A stretch of 64,000 nucleotides of DNA, taken from Paenibacillus sp. sptzw28 (GTDB lineage Bacteria > Bacillota > Bacilli > Paenibacillales > Paenibacillaceae). The DNA lies in the NCBI RefSeq assembly GCF_019550795.1, contig NZ_CP080545.1, positions 1,073,501-1,137,500 on the forward strand, given 5' to 3'. The notes under the pieces are model-generated. The model did no database searches, was not told the DNA's origin, and was given only the letters and a program-made list of their open reading frames with translations. Numbering within the stretch: position 1 is the first letter of the stretch; the number at the start of each line of letters is the position of its first letter. Shown here in pieces: positions 44,797 to 52,650 of this stretch. The translations under genes were made by a program, and so were the position numbers.

Positions 44797-45636
44797 ATGA
44801 AAATTAACAAGATATTAAACAATAATGCGATTGTGATCAAGGATTGGGACGGGGAAAAGATTGTGATGGGGTCAGGGATTGCGTTTCAGAAAAAAAAGAA
44901 CGATCCCGTAGACCAATCCCGGATTGAAAAAATCTTTGTAATGAAGGATCAAACAAAGCATCAACAATTCGAAGAAATATTATCGACATTGCCGGAGGAG
45001 CATATTCAGGTATCCGAGCAGATCATATCCCATGCCGAAAATCAATTAAAGGTTAAAATAAATGAGCACATTCATATTGCGCTCACAGACCACCTGTCTT
45101 TTGCGCTTGAACGGCTGGCTAAAGGCATGATCATTAAAAATACGCTGCTAAACGAAATTAAAGTTTTATATGCTAAAGAATTTCAAATCGGACTTTTCGC
45201 GAAAACGCTAATAAAAGAAAAGCTCGGAATTGAAATTCCGGAGGATGAGGTCGGCTATATTGCTCTGCATATCTATACTGCGAAAATGAATGCGGGGGAA
45301 ATGGCGAAAACGTTAAATATCACTTCTATGATACGGGACATCATAGCCGGAATAGAAGGTTGTTTGAATATCAAGCTTGCTGAGGAAACGGTATCATATG
45401 AGCGTTTAGTCACGCATCTGCGATTTGCCGTTCAGCGCTCTGAATCCGGCGAGCCTTTTCACGAATTGGATCCGGAAATGGTTCAACTCATTAAAGAGAA
45501 ATTCAAGGAATCGTTTTTGTGCGCGCAAGAAGCGGGCCAATTTGTAAAAGATGAGTATGATTTTGAACTCCATGAGTCGGAGCTGGCGTATATCACCATG
45601 CAAATCCAACGGATTAAAACCAGGGAATTGGTTTAA
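44797..45636 (+). CDS. sacT: BglG-family antiterminator (SacT/LicT type)
   Basis: 279 residues. N-terminal RNA-binding CAT domain ([36 protein letters not shown]), then PRD1 with [16 protein letters not shown] and [10 protein letters not shown], and PRD2 with [15 protein letters not shown] and the closing segment [18 protein letters not shown] histidines take phosphate from EII (inactivating) and HPr (activating). The only RAT in the window lies at 39775, before the fructansucrase-PTS genes that precede this gene, so it most likely controls its own operon in response to sucrose. AGAAAGGAG before ATG. Confidence 0.93.
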   Translation: MKINKILNNNAIVIKDWDGEKIVMGSGIAFQKKKNDPVDQSRIEKIFVMKDQTKHQQFEEILSTLPEEHIQVSEQIISHAENQLKVKINEHIHIALTDHLSFALERLAKGMIIKNTLLNEIKVLYAKEFQIGLFAKTLIKEKLGIEIPEDEVGYIALHIYTAKMNAGEMAKTLNITSMIRDIIAGIEGCLNIKLAEETVSYERLVTHLRFAVQRSESGEPFHELDPEMVQLIKEKFKESFLCAQEAGQFVKDEYDFELHESELAYITMQIQRIKTRELV

Positions 45637-45757
45637 TTTATTAAATCTAAGTCTCCCGGATTCAATGAAGGCCGGAGAAACAAAGAGTTGTATGCCTATT
45701 CGGTTTCCCTCGCTCATATTCTAATTAATAATGAACAAAAAGCGAGGTGATAATCAA

Positions 45758-46693
45758 TTGGCGATTAAACCGCTAGCTTTGCAACGGGGGGATACGGTAG
45801 GTATTGTAACACTGGGCAGCCCCCTCAATGCGGACTCGATCAATGCCCGTATCGCTTATTTGCAAGGCATGGGGCTTCAGGTGGTGTTGGGGCGGCATGT
45901 ATATGCACAAAATGGATTTCTCGCCGGAACGGCTGCACAGCGAGCCCAAGATTTGATGGATATGTTTGCCAATCCGCAGGTGAAGCTGATAATGCCTGTA
46001 AGAGGCGGTGTGGGAGTTGAAGGCATTTTACCGTTTCTCGATTACTCTTTCATTCATCAACATCCGAAAATCGTCACCGGTTACAGCGACATTACTGTCT
46101 TATTGAACACACTGTATCGGTTTTCTAACGTCGTCACACTCCACAGCCTTCTTCTCATTGATTTTAATCCCGAAACGCCGCCATACAATTTCGAGCAGTT
46201 TTTTACCGCAGCCTCGAATCCGTCTATTCCCCGCCAAATATTGAATCCTCCGAGAATGCCGCTCATACCCAGAGTTACAGGCAGCGCCAGCGGGCCGATC
46301 GTGGGAGGAAATTTAACGTCCATGGTTGGCTCTCTTGGTACGCCATACGAAATCGATACGACTGGGAAAATTCTCTTTATCGAAGAAACGCATGAGCCGA
46401 TCAATACCGTTTTCCGTTATATCGAGCAATTAAGGATTGCCGGCAAATTCGCGGCTTGCAGCGGAATCCTTATGGGCGAGTGCACCGAATGTATCGAGGC
46501 CTACGGTGTAACTTACGATGAATTAATCAACGAATTTATAGTGCCGCTCGGCAAGCCGTTAATAACCAATCTTGCTTCAGGTCACGGGCGCTATAAAGCC
46601 GCCATACCGATCGGTATCCAAGCAAATATCAACACTTACAACAACACGATCACACTGTTAGAACCAGCCGTTGTTTACCCGCCTATGGGCTGA
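45758..46693 (+). CDS. LD-carboxypeptidase (peptidase S66, LdcA/MccF-like)
   Basis: 311 residues. Peptidoglycan-recycling serine carboxypeptidases of family S66 use Ser-Glu-His: Ser in VTGYSDITVLL, Glu in LFIEETHEPI, His in ASGHGRYK, all visible here. RGGVGVEGILPFLDY is also typical. I start at TTG 45758 (GAGGTGAT ahead, product beginning AIKPLALQRGDTVGIV); an ATG at 45731 adds nine residues. Not obviously part of the fructan operon. Likely cytosolic, removing the terminal D-Ala of tetrapeptides; MccF-like immunity is the alternative. Confidence 0.88.
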   Translation: MAIKPLALQRGDTVGIVTLGSPLNADSINARIAYLQGMGLQVVLGRHVYAQNGFLAGTAAQRAQDLMDMFANPQVKLIMPVRGGVGVEGILPFLDYSFIHQHPKIVTGYSDITVLLNTLYRFSNVVTLHSLLLIDFNPETPPYNFEQFFTAASNPSIPRQILNPPRMPLIPRVTGSASGPIVGGNLTSMVGSLGTPYEIDTTGKILFIEETHEPINTVFRYIEQLRIAGKFAACSGILMGECTECIEAYGVTYDELINEFIVPLGKPLITNLASGHGRYKAAIPIGIQANINTYNNTITLLEPAVVYPPMG

Positions 46694-46741
46694 TTTGGAA
46701 CAGCGGGGCTGCCGGGTGATCGGCAGACTCGCTGCTATTGG

Positions 46742-47440
46742 TCATTCCCTCTTCATGCACAAGTATGTTGCGTAAGTATTGCCGTTATATTCTGCGCTTG
46801 CCAGGTGAAATCCGGAGCTTCTAAGCATTCCCTCCAATATCCAGCCGTAGGTTGAAAATTCATCCCTTATATGTGCGCACAATTCAGCTGCATCAAAAGA
46901 AGAACCGCTTCGGGCTATACTCTCAATCCAGGTGTCAATCGATGTCTCAAAGCTGTGAACCGGAAATGAAAATACAACATCATGAATATACAGTATTCCG
47001 CCATTTTCCAGCTGGTCATACATCCTTTGAATGGCAACCGACTTCCAAAAATCAGGCAGATGATGAAGCGCGAAATGAGAGATGATACGAGTAATCGGCT
47101 TACCGGAATGGCGATAGGATAAAAAACCTCCCTCAGCGAAAGTGATGTTCCCCACCTCGTGCCGGCGGGCTTTCGCAGCCGCATAATCGAGCATCGCTTT
47201 CGAAACATCAATTGCGTATACATGTTCACACACTGCTGCCAATCCTGTCGCAATGCTCCCCGTTCCAGTACCGATCTCAAGTACCGTTTGGGAGCTGTCG
47301 AGCTTCAATACGTCAATCAGCTTTTGTATTTCACCCGACCGATCACCCATATTGGAATCATATCTCTTCACCTGCTCCGCATCCGTAAAGTCCGTCCCCA
47401 CCTGCCGTACTTCATCATAAAACCAATCAAACATAGGCAT
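46742..47440 (-). CDS. Class I SAM-dependent methyltransferase
   Basis: 232 residues. Motif I VLEIGTGTGSIATGLA and motif II YAIDVSKAMLDYAAAKA give the AdoMet site; ISHFALHHLPDF is the post-II block of methyltransferase-11/25 proteins. Substrate unknown. Start at ATG 47438-47440 with GGGAGGAAG upstream. Convergent to the LD-carboxypeptidase and divergent from the AraC gene. Confidence 0.85.
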   Translation of the reverse strand: MPMFDWFYDEVRQVGTDFTDAEQVKRYDSNMGDRSGEIQKLIDVLKLDSSQTVLEIGTGTGSIATGLAAVCEHVYAIDVSKAMLDYAAAKARRHEVGNITFAEGGFLSYRHSGKPITRIISHFALHHLPDFWKSVAIQRMYDQLENGGILYIHDVVFSFPVHSFETSIDTWIESIARSGSSFDAAELCAHIRDEFSTYGWILEGMLRSSGFHLASAEYNGNTYATYLCMKRE

Positions 47441-47600
47441 TGGTACTTCCTCCCATCGATAATTTATTGCTAAAGGCTTCAGCGACTTGTGCGGAAAACT
47501 ATTTTCTTATATCATAGCGGGAAGAAAGCATTTGCAACTATCGGAAGACGGCTAATTAGCTTGCAGATTATGGCTAAGGTTAACTGATAGGAGGAGTAAT

Positions 47601-48347
47601 ATGGGCGCTAAGATCGAGTATCTGTATTACGAGACAAGGAGTCCCCGGCATTATCAGGATTTGCACAAACACCACTGCTACGAACTGGTTTATTAATGGA
47701 GCGGTACCGGCGATACAACAATTGACAACCGCTTTTATACATACCGTGAGGGTACGTTTTCTTTCATGAAGCCTTTCTGTACACATGATCGCCGCACTTG
47801 TGAGGAAACGGATTTTATAGCGGTCGCTTTCTATCATGATTTGCCTGTGGCTTTCGAGAATGGAGTTTTTGAGGATTCAAATATGGAAGTAATAGGACGA
47901 TTGAACCGGATGAAGGAAGAAATGCTTGCCGGACAAACTCATTACCGTTTAAGGTTAGAGCTTCTTGTTCAAGATTTGGTTATCGAGCTCGACCGGATGC
48001 TTAACGGACAGCGCAAAACCTGCGAAGAAGAATGGCATTCCTATGTAAAAAACTATATGGACCTGCACTTTAACGAAAATATAAATTTGCAGACGCTTGC
48101 CGACCTTACGGGGTACAGCTGCGACCGGTTCCGACATAAATTCAAGGAATCTACCGGGTACTCGCCGAATCAATATTTATTGCTGAAGCGGCTGGAATCG
48201 GCGAAGGAAAAACTTTTATTTACCAATAAAAGTGTCACCGAGATTTCACAGGAAAGCGGTTTTTCCAGCTCGTCGCAGTTCTGCCATCTCTTCAAAAAGT
48301 ACACCGGCGAAGCCCCGACCAAGCTGCGATGCAAAAAAATGCAGTGA
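47601..48347 (+). pseudogene. AraC-family regulator with in-frame TAA
   Basis: A 248-codon frame with GGAGGAG before ATG 47601. After MGAKIEYLYYETRSP...HHCYELVYY it meets TAA at 47694-47696 and then continues in frame as WSGTGDTTIDNRFYTYREGTFSFMKPFCTHDRRT to the end. AraC cupin domains usually run ELVYY-x-SG-x-G here, so the stop replaces one added or substituted codon. The C-terminal helix-turn-helix pair (INLQTLADLTGYSCDRFRHKFKESTGYSPNQYLLLKRLESAKEKL, SGFSSSSQFCHLFKKYTG) is intact, and could be made from ATG 47766. Real nonsense mutation or sequence error. Confidence 0.8.
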
Positions 48348-48406
48348 GTCCAAAGTGAAACATTGTGTTAAGACAGTGTAATATAAAGTTAAGGAGTGGA
48401 TGTGTG

Positions 48407-48820
48407 ATGACGAATAAAACGTTTACGGTGAGCGAAGCGAACGCAATGCTGCCGCAGCTGCAGGAGGACTTGCGGAAGCTGCAGGCGCTCACCAGAGAGT
48501 TTGAGCTTCAATATTCAGAGCTGCGGAAGAAGAAAGTGGGGAAAGGACAGCCTTCCGTGAGCCCGGAGGTTGGCAAGGATCCGTTCTTTGAGATGGAAGG
48601 CCAGCTTGAGTTTATGCGAATGGAAGCGGATCTGTTAATTAACAACTTCGAGCGAAAGGGTGTTCTGCTGAAGATGATAAACCCCGGTCTGATTGACTTT
48701 CCGGCCGTATTGGACGGGGAGGACGTACTGATTTGCTGGAAGGAAGGGGAAGAACGAATCTCGCATTATCACGGCTGGAACGACGGCTTTGCCGGCCGGA
48801 AATCACTTCCGGAAGAGTGA
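48407..48820 (+). CDS. DUF2203 family protein
   Basis: 137 residues. FTVSEANAMLPQLQEDLRKLQALTREFELQYSEL is the family's N-terminal helical hairpin, and GVLLKMINPGLIDFPAVLDGEDVLICWKEGEERISHYHGWNDGFAGRKSL its conserved C-terminal part, shared by bacteria and some archaea. No function is known. AAGGAG lies ten bases before ATG 48407. Preceding AraC gene ends 60 bases upstream. Confidence 0.85.
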   Translation: MTNKTFTVSEANAMLPQLQEDLRKLQALTREFELQYSELRKKKVGKGQPSVSPEVGKDPFFEMEGQLEFMRMEADLLINNFERKGVLLKMINPGLIDFPAVLDGEDVLICWKEGEERISHYHGWNDGFAGRKSLPEE

Positions 48821-49496
48821 AAGTGAATAGGAGGCTCACTCCAGTTTGCATGAGATTCAGTCATCTGTATTGTTGTTGAAACTCCTAGCGGTCTATCGTT
48901 TTGAAATATCGATAGATTTTATTTAGTTTTTCGTCTTGCCGTCCCTTTGGACTTTCCATATTTCCAAATTCAAAAAACTTCACTCTTTTTATGCCCACAT
49001 AATTAAACAAGCCTTTTTTCATTAATGCTTTGTGCGCGTTGTTTAACCAGAAAGTGCATATCCCGTTTTTGCTTGTTGAAAACCAGGACCGGATTAAACC
49101 CCTCCTCAAACAGATCCAGCACCTTTACCTTAGTAATGTTGGGGTTCTCGCTACTTCCATTCGAAGAAGAACTGGAAGAAATCGGACGCGCCTTGGAAGT
49201 GCTCCACACCAAAGTGTTTTATTAGGCAAATCATTCTGACAGGCGCAAAGACATGATATTCTAGGTGTTATGATCGTAATGTTACTTTTTTGCTCGGCTC
49301 TTTAATAGTCGTCCGCCTTCGCCTTGTTACGTCCACTGATGATTTTAAACGCAATATCCGGCTCTCCTATTGCAGGAGGGTTCAATTCTATGTATTGCCG
49401 ATGGCGTCATAGCATCGCTCGCAGAGCGGGGAATCGGAAGCATGGTGGTGACCGAGCACAACTCCGACCGTTTCCTGCAGATTATTACGCGCCGTG
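48821..49496. other. Intergenic stretch with short unrecognised coding-like fragments
   Basis: Short open stretches on both strands (minus 48885-49109; plus 49025-49239) are not preceded by ribosome binding sites and are not recognisable. On the plus strand ALFNQKVHIPFLLVENQDRIKPLLKQ and, in another frame, LPFEEELEEIGRALEVLHTKV look coding-like, which suggests a decayed gene. No RNA gene was seen. Confidence 0.35.
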
Positions 49497-49609
49497 CAGA
49501 TGCTGCTGAACAAGATCGAGGATCCCGATAAGCCGTTTGAGAAGACGCTGATCAACGGCGAATTCATTAACAGGCAGTCGATTGCGTCTGTGCAGCTCAA
49601 GGGCGAATA
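49497..49609 (+). pseudogene. C-terminal remnant resembling a LacI-type regulator or other sugar-binding protein
   Basis: About 37 codons, VQMLLNKIEDPDKPFEKTLINGEFINRQSIASVQLKGE, end at TAG 49608-49610 region just before a strong terminator. The pattern (LL-x-x-IEDP...E-x-x-L-x-x-x-FI-x-R-x-S) is that of the C-terminus of LacI/GalR regulators. Upstream, possibly related sense (IADGVIASLAERGIGSMVVTEH) is in another frame. Only the tail remains. Confidence 0.4.
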
Positions 49610-49610
49610 G

Positions 49611-49650
49611 AAAGAGCAGGCTTGGATGGATTCCAAGCCTGCTCTTTTTT
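49611..49650. terminator. Bidirectional terminator before the chemoreceptor gene end
   Basis: AAAGAGCAGGCTTGG pairs perfectly with CCAAGCCTGCTCTTT around a 7-base loop and is flanked by A-run and T-run. It probably ended the decayed regulator gene and also closes the chemoreceptor gene from the right. Confidence 0.88.
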
Positions 49651-49711
49651 ATAAGGATATAGAGCATATGTTTTTTCGTTAACCCTTCTTTTACCGCTTC
49701 GTTCACCTGAT

Positions 49712-51781
49712 TTATTCAATTCTGAACCGGGAGGCTGATTTCGCCAATTCCTTGGTGAGGTTGTCAATTGTTTCAACCATTCGGGCTAATTGGTTGACCA
49801 TGTCGGATTGGTCTTGAACGGTTGCCGTCACTTCCTGCGCAGAGGCGGAAACTTCTTCTCCGGTGGCCGACAAGCTTTGGGCGGATTGAAGCACATCATT
49901 CTTATCCGTTTCCATGCTGGCGACCTCATTGGCCATTGATTTGATTTGATCCGTAATATCCATTACATTGTCCGCAACGGTTTTGAAGGATTCCTGCGTT
50001 TTACCGACAAACTCATGCTGCTGCGCGGCAATCGACTGAATTTCACCGACTCTTTTATTGTTTTCATTCACATGCACTAGCATTTGCTGGATGATGCCGT
50101 TAATTTCATTCGACTGTTTCGAGGATTGCTCGGCCAGCTTGCGTATTTCTCCGGCCACTACCGCAAAGCCGCGACCGTGTTCCCCTGCTCTGGCTGCTTC
50201 AATGGAGGCATTCAGCGCCAGAAGATTGGTTTGTTTTGCAATGTCGCCAATCGCTCCAGTGATGCTGCGGATATTAGCGGAGCTTTCCGTCAGCAGTGAA
50301 ATAATCGAAGAAAACTTATGGACTTCCTGTCTGTTCTTGTCGTTAATCTCAATCAGGCTGTCGATCACAATATTATTGGAATGGAATACCTCAATAATCG
50401 CTTCGGCCCGCTCCTTGACGGATTGGGATTTGTTATGAATGGAAGCGATCTTATCGCCTAGTCCGGAAAATTTGCCCACGATATTCTCGGTTTCATGAGA
50501 CTGGGATTCCATAGCTTTGGCGATTTCCATTGTCGTGACAGATGTTTCGCCGAGCGATTGAGCTGTAGATTTCGATGATTTCTCCAGCACATCGGTGCTT
50601 TCATTCAGGACGCCGATGGATTTGTTCATGCTCGTAATAAGAGCTTTATTTTGTTCCACCATCTGATTAAAGCTGTCTGCCAAATCCCGGAATTCACTGT
50701 GATATTTGCCCTCTGCAGCAGCAGTCAAGTCGCCCGCGGACAGCTTCTTGAACAAAGCGGTTAATTTTGCAATCGGGCTTGTGATCATCCGGGATAAGAG
50801 AAGTCCGGCGGCTATAGCGGCCGCGACCGCAGCAGCAGTTACAAAGATGATTTTGAGCAGCAGACTGTCAAGAGGTCTCTTGATATCCCGATAGTTGTCT
50901 TCCACGACGACCGTCCAATCGGCGGTTGGAATTTTGGAATAGCGGATATACTTATCCGATTGATCCACTTCTCCTCGCAAAATCGTATCTGGCGATTTCA
51001 GCTTCAGGATATCCTCAAGCTCCGGAGTATTTGCAGCTTTACTTCCAATTAGAGCTGGTTCCCGTGAATGGTATACGATTGTGCCTTCCCGGCTCATGAT
51101 AAAAATGCTTCCCTCATCATTGATTTTCACATTATGCAGGTTATTGACAAAGAAGGATGTATCTATTGTTCCTATAAACACTCCCAATACTTTACCTTCA
51201 TCGTCTTTAACCGGTTCGGCAAATACGACAACCAGCTTTTTTGTGCTTTTTGAGATGAGCGCATCGCTTATAACGAATTTACCCTGCATCGCCGCCTTAA
51301 AATATTCCCGGTCCGACCGGTCGGTCTTAATGGAGTCCCGGAGATTACTTGCAACAATCGTTCCTTTTGCGTCTATAAGGGTGATTGACTGGTTTCCTCT
51401 GGTTCCTTCAAAGCTTTTTGTCAGAATGGCGTTCGCCTCTGTGAACAAAGCGTTGTTGGAAGAGAAGAAGTCCTGGTCCGTCATTGTCAACGCGTTTCTT
51501 AATTGCAATAGATTCTTAAAGGTCGGATTAACGGAAAGCAGGTAGGTGGACTGTTCCTCCAGTTGGATAATACCTGACAGGCTTTCTCCTATGCGATCCG
51601 CATTCGCCCTTATTTCATCCTTCGTTTTGGCCAGGAGCAGGCTTGAGCCAAACCTGTACATAAAGCTGCTGGAGACAACCAAAACAACGATAACCAACAA
51701 GCTGATCAATAGAGGCAGCTTTATCTTCAGAGATGTTTGGGAGAAAGCTTTGTGCGAACGTTCAGTTTTGTTCCTTGGCAT
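49712..51781 (-). CDS. Methyl-accepting chemotaxis protein
   Basis: 689 residues. TM1 (about 22-43), extracytoplasmic double Cache-type sensor (about 45-310; [53 protein letters not shown]), TM2 (about 312-335), HAMP, then the long signalling coiled coil with tip [43 protein letters not shown]. Couples ligand binding to CheA/CheW. Cache-type sensors bind amino or organic acids, but the ligand is not readable. GGGAAGG upstream of the ATG. Single gene. Confidence 0.92.
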   Translation of the reverse strand: MPRNKTERSHKAFSQTSLKIKLPLLISLLVIVVLVVSSSFMYRFGSSLLLAKTKDEIRANADRIGESLSGIIQLEEQSTYLLSVNPTFKNLLQLRNALTMTDQDFFSSNNALFTEANAILTKSFEGTRGNQSITLIDAKGTIVASNLRDSIKTDRSDREYFKAAMQGKFVISDALISKSTKKLVVVFAEPVKDDEGKVLGVFIGTIDTSFFVNNLHNVKINDEGSIFIMSREGTIVYHSREPALIGSKAANTPELEDILKLKSPDTILRGEVDQSDKYIRYSKIPTADWTVVVEDNYRDIKRPLDSLLLKIIFVTAAAVAAAIAAGLLLSRMITSPIAKLTALFKKLSAGDLTAAAEGKYHSEFRDLADSFNQMVEQNKALITSMNKSIGVLNESTDVLEKSSKSTAQSLGETSVTTMEIAKAMESQSHETENIVGKFSGLGDKIASIHNKSQSVKERAEAIIEVFHSNNIVIDSLIEINDKNRQEVHKFSSIISLLTESSANIRSITGAIGDIAKQTNLLALNASIEAARAGEHGRGFAVVAGEIRKLAEQSSKQSNEINGIIQQMLVHVNENNKRVGEIQSIAAQQHEFVGKTQESFKTVADNVMDITDQIKSMANEVASMETDKNDVLQSAQSLSATGEEVSASAQEVTATVQDQSDMVNQLARMVETIDNLTKELAKSASRFRIE

Positions 51782-51921
51782 AGCGGTTTCCTTCCCTGCT
51801 GTGGATTTTGTTTTGCAAGCTTGCTGGAACTTATAGTCAATATATCGGATGAATAAAGATGACTTTGAATAGAAAGGCGTTGTGCAGCGGAAAAGTGTAT
51901 GATATGATAATGGTGACTGAT

Positions 51922-51944
51922 TGACCGGATTTGTAATTTAGTCA
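51922..51944. promoter_or_regulatory. Candidate TetR operator, copy 1
   Basis: TGAC-N15-GTCA with extended matches (TGACCG..ATT..AAT.TAGTCATT) to copy 2 at 52587-52609 in the same spacing. It lies 26 bases before the TetR gene, as expected for autorepression. Confidence 0.65.
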
Positions 51945-51969
51945 TTAAGTAGAATGGAGGTTCGCTGCA

Positions 51970-52548
51970 ATGACCGTTGACCGGCGAGCGTTGATTTTGA
52001 AAGCAGCGGCGCAGTCGTTTGCCCAATTCGGATATAAGGCCACCACTATGGATTTGGTTTCCAAGATCGCAAACGTAGGCAAAGGGACGATCTATACGTT
52101 TTTTAAGACCAAGGATGAGCTATTCGAGGAGATACTGCGCAAGGTTTTGCAGGAAATGAGACAGGTCATGGACGGCGGAATTGTTATCGGCGATACCTTT
52201 ATCCATAATATTTTCCGTGTGCTGGACAGCCTTCTTGAATTTCGGTCGGACCATGAGCTGTTTATCAAGCTGTCCCAGGAAGTCCGCGATATCGGCACTG
52301 TGCAGGCAGTTGAAGGTATCCGGCAGCTGGAGAGTATGGCGCGAGAATTTCTTAAGCAGCAGATTGATCAAGCGATTCGGGATGGGGAAATCAAGCCATG
52401 CGATTCGAACATCGTCGCTTTCATGTTTCTGAGGCTGTATGTCGGCCTCACAACGGAGTGGAACAAATCGGCTGCGCCTTTGAGCAAGGAGCAGATCAAG
52501 GACAACATCCGTTTGCTGATTTCGGAAGGCTTACTCATAACCAAGTAA
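51970..52548 (+). CDS. TetR/AcrR-family regulator
   Basis: 192 residues. N-terminal helix-turn-helix RALILKAAAQSFAQFGYKATTMDLVSKIANVGKGTIYTFFKTKDELFEEIL is canonical; the ligand-binding rest is diverse as usual. ATGGAGG before the ATG. It precedes the YhgE/Pip gene after a terminator, and both genes carry the same candidate operator in front, so it probably represses itself and yhgE. Confidence 0.9.
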   Translation: MTVDRRALILKAAAQSFAQFGYKATTMDLVSKIANVGKGTIYTFFKTKDELFEEILRKVLQEMRQVMDGGIVIGDTFIHNIFRVLDSLLEFRSDHELFIKLSQEVRDIGTVQAVEGIRQLESMAREFLKQQIDQAIRDGEIKPCDSNIVAFMFLRLYVGLTTEWNKSAAPLSKEQIKDNIRLLISEGLLITK

Positions 52549-52577
52549 AAAATCCTCTGCTGCGGAGGAATTTTTTA
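52547..52577 (+). terminator. Rho-independent terminator after the TetR gene
   Basis: AAAAAATCCTC...GAGGAATTTTTT, a perfect stem with T-run. It separates the TetR gene from the YhgE gene, which therefore has its own promoter near the second operator. Confidence 0.75.
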
Positions 52578-52586
52578 GCGGGTAAC

Positions 52587-52609
52587 TGACCGAAATTACA
52601 ATATAGTCA
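52587..52609. promoter_or_regulatory. Candidate TetR operator, copy 2
   Basis: Second TGAC-N15-GTCA site, matching copy 1 at most positions and 42 bases before the YhgE/Pip start codon. Confidence 0.65.
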
Positions 52610-52650
52610 TTCGTTCAGACGAGTAATCAAACAAAAGGTGAGTGATAGGT

